Positions 42,901 to 51,298 of a stretch of 64,000 nucleotides of DNA are shown in pieces (positions within the stretch are counted from its first letter, which is position 1; every line of letters starts with the position of its first letter). The stretch comes from PKWO01 sp036561005 (lineage in GTDB: Bacteria; Pseudomonadota; Gammaproteobacteria; Burkholderiales; Burkholderiaceae_D): positions 1 through 64,000 of the forward strand of contig DATBQE010000217.1 in NCBI GenBank assembly GCA_036561005.1, written 5' to 3'. The translations under genes and the position numbers were made by a program. Below the pieces are notes generated by a model. The model was given only the letters and a program-made list of their open reading frames with translations. It had not been told where the DNA came from and searched no databases.

Positions 42901-45464
42901 CGCTGGTCTTGTCCGGTGGCGGAACCGAAACACTCAACACCGCCGAATACAACCTGTTCAACGCCACCGGCATCAGCGGCGGAACCTTCGGCGGCGATAC
43001 CATCACCTTCTCCAACGCCGGCACCGTAACGGCCAACGCCAACGTCGGTCACTACCACCTTGCGCTGGCGGGCAACACCATCACCTTGACCAACGTGGCC
43101 GACACCGTGAACGACGCGGGTAGCGGCGGCGATACAATCAATCTCGCCGCACTGACCTTCACCGGCTCCGTGATCGGCGGCGCGGCGGGTACCGATACGG
43201 TCGATGTCACGATAGGCGGCGACATCAGCGGCGGCACGATCGGCACCGGCGGCACGACAATGGCACTGGTTCTCTCCGCTGCGGGACTGGAAGTGCTCTC
43301 CACGGAAGAATACAATCTGTTCAACGCCGGCGGCATTAGCGGAGGATCTTTCGGCATCAACACGTTTAACTTCTCCGATGCCGGAACGGTAACGGCCAGT
43401 TCGGACGTGGGCAACTACAATTTGTCAACTGCCGGCAACACCATCACGCTGAACAATATTGCCGATGTCGTGACAGGTGCAGCAAGCGGCAATAATACCG
43501 TCAATCTCGCCGCCCTTGCTTATATCGGTACCGTTGCATTTGGCGCTGCCGGCAATGACACCGTTAGCGTGACGGTAGGAGGCGACATCAGCGGCGGCGC
43601 GGTCAGCAGCGGTGGTGCCGCAGTGACACTGGCATTGTCCGGTGCCGGCACGGAAACGGTGAGCACGGAAGAATACAACGTGTTCAATGCCACCGGCATC
43701 ACCGGCGGAACGTTCGGCGGCAATACGATCGCCTTCGGGGACGCCGGAACCGTGACGGCAAATGCCAACGTGGGCCACTACGATCTGTCCATCGCCGGCA
43801 ATACCATTACCTTGACCAACGTCGCCGACAATGTCGCCGGCGCGGCCAGCGGCAACAATACCGTCGATCTCGCCGCGCTCAACTACACCGGCACCACGGC
43901 ATTCGGCGCGATCGGCAGCGACACCATCGGCGTATCAGGCGCCAGCGACATCAGCGGCGCGATCCTCTCGTCAAGCGGTGCTTCGGTCGGACTGGTTTTC
44001 GCCGGCGCCGGCACGGAAACACTCACGACGACGCAATACAACTTGTTCGAAGTTGGTAACGGCATTAGCGGCGGCACCTTCGGCGGTGATGCAATCACCT
44101 TCTCGGGCACCGGAACCGTGACTGCCGACACCAACGTGGGTAACTACAATTTATCCACGGCAGGCAACACCATCCACTTGACCGATGCCACCGATAATGT
44201 CAATGGCGCAGCGAGCGGCAACGATGTCGTCGATCTTGGCGCACTGACGTACACCGGCACCACGGCGTTCGGCGCGGGCGGCAGCGACACCATTGACGTG
44301 TCGGGCAGCAGCGACATCAGCGGCGCCACCATCACCTCCGGCGGCGCCGCCATCGGATTGGCCTTCGCCTCGGCCGGCGATGAAACAATGACCATTTTGC
44401 AATACGGCCTTTTCAGCACCAGCAGCGGTATCACTGGCGGATCGTTTGCCGGTGATACCGTCACCTTCTCAAATTCGGGAATTGTGACCGACACCGCCAA
44501 TGTCGGCAATTACCAGTTCGCGAGCACCAGCGCCTTTACGTTCTCCATGACCAACGGTGCCGACTCGGTTGCTGAAAACGCGGCGGCAACCGGCGGCAAT
44601 ACGTTCAATCTGAGCGTGACTGCCTTCACCGGAAACGTCAGCCTTGGCGCCACCGGATCTGATACCTTCAACCTCGATGTCACGAGCAACCCGGACCTCA
44701 GCGGCGGTACCATCAGCACCATGGGCACCGGAGGAAATCTTGCCCTCACCGGTTCCGGTACATTGACGATCAATTCGGCGGAGGCGGCAATCTTCCACTC
44801 CGGCACCTCAGCCATTTCGGTCACCGGCTCGGATACCATGAACATTTCCGATGCCGCCGTGCCGATCGCGTTGACCGCCCAGGAAAACGCACTGGCGCAG
44901 GTAGGCATACAAGCCGGCTCCAGCACCGTGAACATCTCGGTCGGCGCAGCAAGCGTGAATGCCGGCGCGGCCGGCTTCAACCAGACCATTTCCGAAAACG
45001 GAGCCGGCGGCAACACCTTCAACCTCGACAATGGCGCCGCGACCATCACCGGTGCGGCCGACTCGACCCACTTCGCCGTCATCAACAACTTCAATACGGC
45101 GTCGGACAATCTGGTGTTGACCTTGAGTGGCGTGGATCAAAACGGCACCAGCCAATCCATCAGCGATTCGGGCGGCGATCCGATCACGGCGGCGAACAAT
45201 GGCGTGATCTTCCTGACCAACCTCGGGGCATTGTCCGGTTTTGTGGTTGCCAATGACACTGACCTGAGTGGCGCGGAGACCAACATACTCGCAGCAGTGG
45301 ATTCCACAACGGCGTCAACCGGTGTGTATACGTTTGTGATAGATACCAACCAGGGCGCTGCAATCTATGAAACGCACTTCACAGGCAGCACGCTGGATGG
45401 CATCCAGCTCGTTGGAGTGGCCAATGGCGTGGGTACGTTCAACCTGGTCGGTCATATCCACTAA
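39903..45464 (+). CDS. giant DUF4214/beta-repeat surface protein, paralogue 1
   Basis: This 1853-residue protein has no Sec signal peptide. Residues 1-200 form a DUF4214-like helical domain (YATLVQELYVAYFGRPADETG, FESLFNRAPLPAGLAFW). A (Pro-Thr)10 linker and a short beta region follow, then ten tandem 121-residue units (about residues 331-1542) rich in Gly, Thr and Asn. The C-terminal 300 residues, with INNFNTASDNLVLTLSG and YTFVIDTNQGAAIYE, recall the C-termini of type I-secreted S-layer proteins such as RsaA. I infer a type I-secreted S-layer or adhesin. No RTX GGxGxD motifs are seen, and no transporter gene is nearby. The AGGGAGA Shine-Dalgarno is good. Confidence 0.85.
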   Translation: MTAPATSYATLVQELYVAYFGRPADETGLTNFEAALAAANAPTTMAGLNAAYSTNPAVASLVDAFGNSAESGRLYGTNITSSLTAAQNFVTAVFESLFNRAPLPAGLAFWSNAIISGSLTPGDAALSIAAGAGTADSATVQNKVAAATVFTDDMTSHGDAGLTTYRGATAAGEARAFLASVDGTTPASVYDANADTTVNIMVNGGTPPTPTPTPTPTPTPTPTPTPTTLALTVAGDTIHLSGTTAASTVNLTGADLTAFPLATFGTIAELVTAGITSVTDSGGNFTLDASGNTASTTFNFGTGVVSGADAASSASVTYAGVTTYVTSTHGDTVTLSAGAQNVTGGASGNNTVNLGAITYTGTLGFGAAGADTVDVTVGGNISGGTITTGGATVALALSGGGTETLSTAEYNLFNAGGITGGTFGTDHITFSNAGTVTANANVGNYNLSAFGNTILLNDVADNVTGDPNSGNNVVDLAALGYTGAVSFGTGGTDSIHVTVGGNISAGTITSSGATVSLLLSGAGTETLSTAEYNLFNAAGINGGTFGGNTIILSNAGTVTANVNVGNYDLSALGNTITLNNVADNVTGAATGNDTVNLAALAYTGTVAFGAAGADSIHVTAGGDLSAGTITTGGATVALVLSGAGTETMTTTEYNLFNATGISGGSFGGDTLAFSDTGTVTANANVGNYHLSTAGNTITLNNAADNVTGAASGNDTVNLAALTYTGTLAFGAAGTDTVNVTVGGNISGGTVTSGGAAVGLALSGAGAETLNTAEYNVFNAGGITGGTFGGNTITFSNTGTVTASANVGNYNLAATGNTITLNDATDNVTGAASGNDVVNLAALTYTGTTAFGASGVDSIHVTVGGDISGGTITTGGATVGLVLSAGGTETVSVAEYNLFNATGISGGTFGGDTIALSDAGTVTANANVGNYDLSAAGNTITLNNVADNVTGAASGNDTVNLAALTYTGTLAFGAAGTDTVNVTIGGNISGGTVTSGGATVALVLSGGGTETLNTAEYNLFNATGISGGTFGGDTITFSNAGTVTANANVGHYHLALAGNTITLTNVADTVNDAGSGGDTINLAALTFTGSVIGGAAGTDTVDVTIGGDISGGTIGTGGTTMALVLSAAGLEVLSTEEYNLFNAGGISGGSFGINTFNFSDAGTVTASSDVGNYNLSTAGNTITLNNIADVVTGAASGNNTVNLAALAYIGTVAFGAAGNDTVSVTVGGDISGGAVSSGGAAVTLALSGAGTETVSTEEYNVFNATGITGGTFGGNTIAFGDAGTVTANANVGHYDLSIAGNTITLTNVADNVAGAASGNNTVDLAALNYTGTTAFGAIGSDTIGVSGASDISGAILSSSGASVGLVFAGAGTETLTTTQYNLFEVGNGISGGTFGGDAITFSGTGTVTADTNVGNYNLSTAGNTIHLTDATDNVNGAASGNDVVDLGALTYTGTTAFGAGGSDTIDVSGSSDISGATITSGGAAIGLAFASAGDETMTILQYGLFSTSSGITGGSFAGDTVTFSNSGIVTDTANVGNYQFASTSAFTFSMTNGADSVAENAAATGGNTFNLSVTAFTGNVSLGATGSDTFNLDVTSNPDLSGGTISTMGTGGNLALTGSGTLTINSAEAAIFHSGTSAISVTGSDTMNISDAAVPIALTAQENALAQVGIQAGSSTVNISVGAASVNAGAAGFNQTISENGAGGNTFNLDNGAATITGAADSTHFAVINNFNTASDNLVLTLSGVDQNGTSQSISDSGGDPITAANNGVIFLTNLGALSGFVVANDTDLSGAETNILAAVDSTTASTGVYTFVIDTNQGAAIYETHFTGSTLDGIQLVGVANGVGTFNLVGHIH
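40524..40583 (+). repeat. Pro-Thr hexanucleotide repeat (10 copies)
   Basis: Ten CCN-ACN hexamers in a row encode a (Pro-Thr)10 linker between the DUF4214-like domain and the beta region. Synonymous third-base changes interrupt the repeat, so slippage should be rarer than in a pure repeat. The paralogue has a shorter, irregular Thr/Pro linker here. Confidence 0.85.
40893..44528 (+). repeat. ten tandem 363-base coding repeats
   Basis: Units start at 40893, 41256, 41619, 41982, 42345, 42708, 43071, 43434, 43797 and 44166. Each is 363 bases (121 residues), except the ninth, which has 369. Markers per unit are NTITLNNVADNVTGAASGND, TYTGT-AFGA-GTD, VTVGG-ISGG, GTETL-T-EYNLFNA and AGTVTANANVGNY. 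Similarity is high at DNA level, so unit gain or loss by recombination is likely. Confidence 0.92.
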
Positions 45465-45514
45465 ATCGCCGACGTAAGCGAATCCAGCGCAGCACGCGCC
45501 AGGCTATCTTCACT

Positions 45515-45546
45515 CGGGTTAACCGGCTTTCCTGCCGGTTGACCCG
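45515..45546 (+). terminator. 13-pair hairpin after paralogue 1
   Basis: CGGGTTAACCGGC pairs with GCCGGTTGACCCG (one G-U pair) around TTTCCT, 50 bases after the stop. No T-run follows. It is a probable transcript-end or processing structure between the paralogues. Confidence 0.55.
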
Positions 45547-45639
45547 AGGGTTCCCCCTGGGTTTGGCACACAGTTTGCGATCAGCACATAATCAGGCGAA
45601 CGTGGACTCCGCCCTCATTTTGCCAAAGTTCACATTTCA

Positions 45640-45657
45640 TTGTGACGCTCGTCACAA
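45640..45657. promoter_or_regulatory. CRP-type operator before paralogue 2
   Basis: TTGTGACGCTCGTCACAA is an exact 8-2-8 inverted repeat and contains the full CRP/Vfr consensus TGTGA-N6-TCACA. With the -10-like TAGGCT at 45680-45685 the site would be centred near -43, an activating position. Confidence 0.65.
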
Positions 45658-45811
45658 CAATAACTCCCCTCGCGTGTGGTAGGCTCTGAGGTTAAATTTG
45701 CTCCCCGTTTGTGCGTGACACGCGCGTTACTCGTGTGTTACAACGCGCCGATGCGGCAAACATTCAGAAGCGTAATCATTCACCACCCCGAATTACATTG
45801 GAAAGCAAAAT

Positions 45812-48800
45812 ATGGCATCGTCAGCAAGTTACGCAACGCTGGTTCAGGAACTCTATGTGGCCTACTTCGGCCGCCCCGCAGACGTGAACGGTTGGCAGAA
45901 TTTTGAGGCCGCACTTGCCTCTGCCAATGCACCGACCACGCTCACGGGCCTGCTTTCTGTTTATGGCACCAATGCTGCGGTCACGTCCCTGATCGATGCC
46001 TTCGGCAATAGCGCGGAATCCGGCCATTTGTACGGCACCAATATCGCCAGCAGCACGACCGCAGCACAAAACTTCGTCACCGCCGTGTTCGAGAGCCTGT
46101 TTAACCGGGCACCGCTCGCTGCCGGTCTGGCATTCTGGAGCCATGCCCTCACTTCCGGCAATCTGACACCAGGCGCGGCAGCCCTGTCGATTGCTGCCGG
46201 CGCCGGTACGGCAGATGCGGCAACGGTCGCCAATAAATTGGCCGCCGCGGCGGATTTTACCAATGACCTGGCAACCCACGGCAACGTGGGCTTGACGGCT
46301 TACACCGGTGCTTTCGCCGCCGCCGAAGGGCGCACCTTCCTCTCCCAGATCGATGGTTCGACAACCTCGACGGTCTACGATGCATTTGCCTCATCGACCA
46401 CCAATGCCATGGTGAACGGCTCCGTGCCGCCACCGATTCAGACAACGACGACTCCGCCTCCGGTACCAACCCCGACCGTGGCGCTGACCGTCTTCGGCGA
46501 TACGATTCATTTGTCGGGCACCACCGCTGCCTCAACCGTGACTTTGACCGGTGCCGATCTCGCGAACTTTCCGGCGGCCACCTACGGGACGGTTGCAGAG
46601 TTGCTCACTCACAGCGTAACCAGCGTGACCGACAGCGGCGGCAATTTCACGCTGAATGCATCCGGCAACAGTAGCGCGACAACGTTCAACTTCGGCACGG
46701 GTGCCGTCAGCGGTGCCGATCCGGCGTCCGCAGCAGGGATTACCTACAGTGGCGTGACCACCTATGTCACGTCGACCCACGCCGACACCGTGACGCTTTC
46801 AGCAGCCACGCAAAATGTGACTGCCAGCAGTTTCGGCGACACCATCAATCTGGGCAACCTTACCTATACCGGCACCCTCAATCTCAATGCCGGCTCGGGC
46901 GGCACCGACACCATCAATGCCAACGTCGGCGGCAACCTCAGTGGTGCCACCATCAGCGGCAATGGCAGCGGTGCGCAGATCGCCCTGGTGCTCAGCAACG
47001 CCGGCAGCGAAACCCTGAACACCGCAGAATACAACACGATTACCAGCACGACCCACGGCAGCATCAGCTTTGCCGGCACCGGCGGAACCGACCGCATCAT
47101 CTTCTCCAATGCCGGTACGGTAACGGCGATTTCCAATGTTGGCAATTACACCCTGTCTGCTGCCGGTAATACCATCACCTTGAACAATGTGGCCGAGAAT
47201 GTCAACGGCGACGCCAACGGCGGCACTGACGTGGTCAATCTCGCCGCGCTGGCTTACACCGGCACCCTGGCCCTCTTCGGATCAGGCGGTACAGATACGG
47301 TACAGGTCACAGTCGGCGGCAACATCAGCGGCGGCACGGTCACAGGCAGTGGCGTCGCAGTCGCACTGGCATTGAGCGGCGCCGGCGCGGAAACGCTCTC
47401 CGCGGCGGAATACAATCTGTTCAATGCGGGCGGCATTAGCGGCGGCAGCTTCGGCGGCAATACGATTACCCTCTCCAACGCGGGAACCGTCACGGCCAAC
47501 GTCAATGTAGGCAACTACCACCTTGCCACGGCGGGCGACACCATCACGCTCAACAACGTGGCGGATAACGTCACGGGCGCTGCCAGCGGTAACGACATCG
47601 TCAATTTGGCAGCGCTCGCTTATACCGGTACCGTCGCCTTCGGCGCGGCCGGTACGGATTCGATTCATGTCACGGTGGGCCACGACATCAGCGGCGCCAC
47701 CATCACCACCGGCGGCGCAACGGTCGGGCTGGTCTTCTCCGGCCCCGGCACGGAAACCATGAAGACAGGACAATACAACCTGTTCAATGCCGGTGGCATC
47801 AGCGGCGGCTCGTTCGGCGGAGACACCATCACGTTCTCCAATGCAGGAACAGTGACGGCCAACGCCAACGTGGGCAATTACGATTTGTCGACTGCCGGCA
47901 ATACCATCACCTTGACCAACGCTGCGGACCACGTCACCGGTGCTGCCAGCGGCAGCGATACCGTCGACCTCGCCGCTTTGACTTATACCGGCACGACGGC
48001 ATTCGGCGCAAGCGGCAGCGACGTCATCCATGTTACCGTCAACGGTGACATCCACGGTGGCAGCATCACGACGGGCGGCGCCACGGTCGCGCTCGTGCTA
48101 TCAGGAGCGGGAGCGGAAACGCTCTCCACGGAAGAATTCAACTTGTTCAATGCCACCAGCATTACCGGCGGCACAGCCGGCAGCAATACCTTTACCTTCT
48201 CGGACGCAGGGACGGTGACCGACAACGCGGACGTGGGCAACTACCATCTTTCCACCGCCGGCAATACCATCACCTTGACCAGCGACACGGATAACGTCAC
48301 CGGTGCGGCTGGCGGCAACGATATCGTCGCCATTCCGCAATTCAGCTTTGGCGGAACGCTGGCCTTTGGCGCGAGCGGAACCGACATCGTGCAAGCCCCG
48401 ACCAATGGCGACTTCAGCGGCCTCACGGTAAGCACCGGCGGCGCCACACTGGAATTGATGATCACCGGCGTGGCTTCCGGCGTGCCGAGCGGCAGCACCA
48501 CCACCACCGAGATATACAATGAATTCACCACCGGGCCACATGCCGGCGGCATCGTCTTTCCGGCAGGCGGCGACACCAACCCCGCAGATTACATCATGGC
48601 CTTCAGCGACCAGGGCACGGTGAGCGATAGTGCGAACATCACCAACTACTATCTCAACGCGTCGGTGCACTCAACGATCAACGACATCTACACGTTTACC
48701 ATCGCCAACAACGCCGCGGACAATATCACTGAATTTTCCGCAGCAACCGGCGGCAGTACCTACAACCTTGACGTCTCCACCTTTACCGGCAGCATCAGCC

Positions 48801-49621
48801 TGGGTAGCAGCGGCACGGATACCATCAGCGTCGCAGCAGGCAATGATATTTCCGGTGGGCAGATCACGAGTTCCGGTACGGCGGCCGCACTTTCCGTCAC
48901 AGGGAGCGGCACGGTAACGGTGAGCTCGGCCGAGGCCGCGCTCTTCCATGCCGCGCCCTCAGCCATTGCGGCAGCCGGCACGGACACCATGGATGTCGCC
49001 GACGCCACATCGCCCATCAACCTGAATGCGCAGGAAAATGCGTTAACCACGGTAGGCCTGCAAGCCGGCTCGAACACCGTCAACGTCTCGGTCGGTGCAA
49101 ACAGTGTCAATGCCAGCGCTGCCGGATTCAACCAAACCATTGTCGAAAATGGTGCGGGGGGCAATACCTTCAATATTGACAATGGTGCGGCCACGATTGC
49201 CGGAGCAATCGACTCAATGCACCACGTGACGATCAACAATTTCAATACTGCATCGGACAACCTGGCTCTCACATTGAGTGGCGTCGCGCAAAATGCCGGC
49301 GAGCAGGACATCAGCGATTCCGGAAACGACACGTTTACTGTCGCAAACAACGGCGTGATCGTCTTGACCAACTTGGGTGCGCTGCCGGGTTTCACGCTTT
49401 TCAACGCCACAGATCTTTCCAGCGCGGCGAACAATATGCTGCTCGCGGTCAATGCATCGACGGCTACCACCGGCGAGTATACGTTTGTGGTCGATACCAA
49501 CCAGGGTGCTGGCATTTATGAAGTCCATATCAACTCTGGCGGCGGCACAATTGACGGTATTCAATTGATCGGCGTCGTTCACGGGGTCGGCTCGTTCAAT
49601 CTGGTCAACCTTGTAGGCTGA
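45812..49621 (+). CDS. giant DUF4214/beta-repeat surface protein, paralogue 2
   Basis: This 1269-residue paralogue shares its N-terminal DUF4214-like domain (YATLVQELYVAYFGRPADVNG), repeat type and C-terminal domain with its neighbour, but has about five repeat units instead of ten and a short TTTTPPPVPTP linker. The C-terminus again shows NNFNTASDNLALTLSG and YTFVVDTNQGAGIYE, a presumed type I secretion module. GGAAAG precedes the ATG. Tandem duplication followed by change in repeat number explains the pair. Separate regulation is suggested by its CRP-type box. Confidence 0.85.
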   Translation: MASSASYATLVQELYVAYFGRPADVNGWQNFEAALASANAPTTLTGLLSVYGTNAAVTSLIDAFGNSAESGHLYGTNIASSTTAAQNFVTAVFESLFNRAPLAAGLAFWSHALTSGNLTPGAAALSIAAGAGTADAATVANKLAAAADFTNDLATHGNVGLTAYTGAFAAAEGRTFLSQIDGSTTSTVYDAFASSTTNAMVNGSVPPPIQTTTTPPPVPTPTVALTVFGDTIHLSGTTAASTVTLTGADLANFPAATYGTVAELLTHSVTSVTDSGGNFTLNASGNSSATTFNFGTGAVSGADPASAAGITYSGVTTYVTSTHADTVTLSAATQNVTASSFGDTINLGNLTYTGTLNLNAGSGGTDTINANVGGNLSGATISGNGSGAQIALVLSNAGSETLNTAEYNTITSTTHGSISFAGTGGTDRIIFSNAGTVTAISNVGNYTLSAAGNTITLNNVAENVNGDANGGTDVVNLAALAYTGTLALFGSGGTDTVQVTVGGNISGGTVTGSGVAVALALSGAGAETLSAAEYNLFNAGGISGGSFGGNTITLSNAGTVTANVNVGNYHLATAGDTITLNNVADNVTGAASGNDIVNLAALAYTGTVAFGAAGTDSIHVTVGHDISGATITTGGATVGLVFSGPGTETMKTGQYNLFNAGGISGGSFGGDTITFSNAGTVTANANVGNYDLSTAGNTITLTNAADHVTGAASGSDTVDLAALTYTGTTAFGASGSDVIHVTVNGDIHGGSITTGGATVALVLSGAGAETLSTEEFNLFNATSITGGTAGSNTFTFSDAGTVTDNADVGNYHLSTAGNTITLTSDTDNVTGAAGGNDIVAIPQFSFGGTLAFGASGTDIVQAPTNGDFSGLTVSTGGATLELMITGVASGVPSGSTTTTEIYNEFTTGPHAGGIVFPAGGDTNPADYIMAFSDQGTVSDSANITNYYLNASVHSTINDIYTFTIANNAADNITEFSAATGGSTYNLDVSTFTGSISLGSSGTDTISVAAGNDISGGQITSSGTAAALSVTGSGTVTVSSAEAALFHAAPSAIAAAGTDTMDVADATSPINLNAQENALTTVGLQAGSNTVNVSVGANSVNASAAGFNQTIVENGAGGNTFNIDNGAATIAGAIDSMHHVTINNFNTASDNLALTLSGVAQNAGEQDISDSGNDTFTVANNGVIVLTNLGALPGFTLFNATDLSSAANNMLLAVNASTATTGEYTFVVDTNQGAGIYEVHINSGGGTIDGIQLIGVVHGVGSFNLVNLVG
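46784..48660 (+). repeat. about five tandem 121-residue-type repeats in paralogue 2
   Basis: Units start at 46784, 47168, 47537, 47900 and 48263, spaced 384, 369, 363 and 363 bases. The first carries a short insertion and the last is divergent, so its end is approximate. The unit type is the same as in paralogue 1. Confidence 0.85.
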
Positions 49622-49727
49622 TACTGGTCTGAAGCAACCGGCAGAGCATCAAACGCCGGCCCAGGCTTACCGGCACTTGCAAGGGTAGGCCTGCATACAC
49701 CAGATTGCTTTAGACGCACAACAAGGC

Positions 49728-49753
49728 AATATCGGGACCCACGTCCCGATATT
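49728..49753. terminator. bidirectional terminator between paralogue 2 and porin
   Basis: AATATCGGGAC pairs exactly with GTCCCGATATT around CCAC, between two convergent genes. Only a short T-rich tract follows on the plus side (TTGCTTCCTT). Confidence 0.7.
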
Positions 49754-49804
49754 TGCTTCCTTCCTGTTTAATTCCGCTTTTTCTGTCGCCGGCTTGCGCG
49801 CAAC

Positions 49805-50845
49805 TCAGAATCGATGCCGTATCCCGACCGAGAAACTGTTGACCGTGTCGACATAGGCTGCAGCCTGGTCGTTCATATACATCGTGTAGATGTCGGTGCG
49901 CTTGGACATGTCGTAGTCATACCCCAAAGAGAAGGTCTTGTGGTCGACCACGCCGTCCGTCTTGGCGTAAGACGCAAGGATGTTGCCGCGGCCGACGTTG
50001 ATCTTGGCGCCCACCTGCAGCGTGTTGAGCGTTGAGGCAATGCCCGGCGTGTCGTTACGTTCATACTGGAAATACACCTTGGCCGGCGCAAAGTCATAGG
50101 AAAGGCCAAGCTGGGTCACCTTTTGCGTGCTGCCTGTGGGATAGACGCCGACGAAGGAATTGGTCGTGTCGGCGGTGGTGTTTTCGTAAGCCAGCGTGGC
50201 GGCGAACGGGCCATGGAAATACAGCACGTTGGCGCTGTATGAATTCGAGATGCCGATCTGTCCGGCAAGCGTATAGAGGATGGTGGCGTTCAAGCCGTCG
50301 AAATTGGGCGTTGTGTAACTGATGGCATTGGAATAGCCGGAATCGGCGTTGATGACATTGCCGGCGCCGAAAGCGTTGTACGTGTGCAGGATGATAGGGC
50401 TGAAGCTGAACGAATCATCGAAGGGATTGAACAACAGCGTGGAAAGATAAAGCGGGCTGATCTGGCGGCCGGCTGTGACGCGCCCGAAATCGCCGGTCAA
50501 GGCGACATTGGCGTCGCGCGAAAAAAAGGTATCGCCGGGAAAACGCCCGTCGGTGCCGTTATTGGCCTGGAAAAAGGTGCCGAGCTTGAAATCGGCTTTC
50601 ATCCCGCCACCGAGGTCTTCGGTTCCGGCAAAATGCAGATAGGAAGTCTGGAAGCCTCCGTTTTGCAGGCTCGTCACACGCTGCCCTGTCGCGGCCGAGG
50701 TTTGCGTGTTGACGCCGAGATCGATGGCACCGGAAATGGTGACACTGGTTTGCGCCATGGCCGACGTCGCCGATATCGCGGCAATGGCAGCCGTGACGGC
50801 GATGTGGATGGCGGAAGTGGATTTTTTGCCGAGTTGCTTGCTCAT
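49805..50845 (-). CDS. Gram-negative porin
   Basis: This 346-residue trimeric general porin is of the betaproteobacterial type (Porin_4). The signal peptide ends SAMA before QTSVTISGAIDLGV, the family's mature start. Porin features are the FAGTEDLGGGMKADFKLGTFF and GRVTAGRQISPLY strands, and the C-terminus ends in Phe (SVGIRHRF), needed for Bam-dependent assembly. ATG 50845 begins a normal signal peptide; the frame remains open 34 codons further up without family likeness. It is divergent from the xdh genes, so it may serve purine or other solute uptake. Confidence 0.93.
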   Translation of the reverse strand: MSKQLGKKSTSAIHIAVTAAIAAISATSAMAQTSVTISGAIDLGVNTQTSAATGQRVTSLQNGGFQTSYLHFAGTEDLGGGMKADFKLGTFFQANNGTDGRFPGDTFFSRDANVALTGDFGRVTAGRQISPLYLSTLLFNPFDDSFSFSPIILHTYNAFGAGNVINADSGYSNAISYTTPNFDGLNATILYTLAGQIGISNSYSANVLYFHGPFAATLAYENTTADTTNSFVGVYPTGSTQKVTQLGLSYDFAPAKVYFQYERNDTPGIASTLNTLQVGAKINVGRGNILASYAKTDGVVDHKTFSLGYDYDMSKRTDIYTMYMNDQAAAYVDTVNSFSVGIRHRF

Positions 50846-51298
50846 GATTGCGTGTGTCTCCAGGTAATGTTGTTTTATGCGGCCTGTATTTGTAGCGATG
50901 CAAAAAGAAAATGCAGGCCAATAATGCAAGAGCCTTACCGTCCACATCAGGCAATGCCGCCGATACCTGTTATATCGCAGGCGTTATATCGGAAGACCCA
51001 CCCCCTATCTCACAATATAAGAGCAGGCGGCGCTCTGCAATGCACGCCTTCATGGCATGGCTGATTGTGTTGCGCGAAAGAGACGTCACAGGCGCGCCTA
51101 CCTTGCCTCACCTTTGCTTCATGTTTTTCTGACTAAGCGCTACACTGTAAAGAGCTGCCGGCGGAATCGAATTTCCCATTTTTCACTCTGCACACTATGC
51201 AGTGTTGCTGATAACAGACATCATTGTTTTCGTATAGCCAGCCTACCCTCGAATGCTAACCTAGTCAGCACCTCGTCTCGCAAGCAAAGGCCCGTGTC
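50846..51298. other. 453-base divergent region between porin and xdhA
   Basis: No gene is seen. It includes the GTTATATCG direct repeat (50969-50991) and an inverted repeat ACACT-ATGC-AGTGT (51192-51205), which could be the xdh operator. Promoters for porin and xdhABC must lie here, but no strong -35/-10 pair stands out. Confidence 0.5.
50969..50991. promoter_or_regulatory. GTTATATCG direct repeat
   Basis: GTTATATCG occurs at 50969-50977 and 50983-50991, starts 14 bases apart, about 125 bases upstream of the porin start. It is a candidate tandem regulator site, unproven. Confidence 0.35.

Larger units (their letters stand above)
45465..45811. other. 347-base gap between the two giant paralogues
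   Basis: It holds a long hairpin at 45515-45546, a perfect CRP-type site at 45640-45657 and, about 23 bases later, a possible -10 TAGGCT (45680-45685). No gene is seen. Confidence 0.6.

Noticed and set aside
41337..43058. 573-codon open frame antisense to the first giant repeat protein, repeating every 363 bases
   Set aside because: The periodicity comes from the coding repeats on the other strand; a shadow frame stays open in every unit. No start signal or family likeness.
40893..44528. RTX-type calcium-binding repeats in the giant proteins
   Set aside because: The units are Gly/Asn/Asp-rich but lack the nonapeptide GGxGxDxUx pattern and have a 121-residue period.
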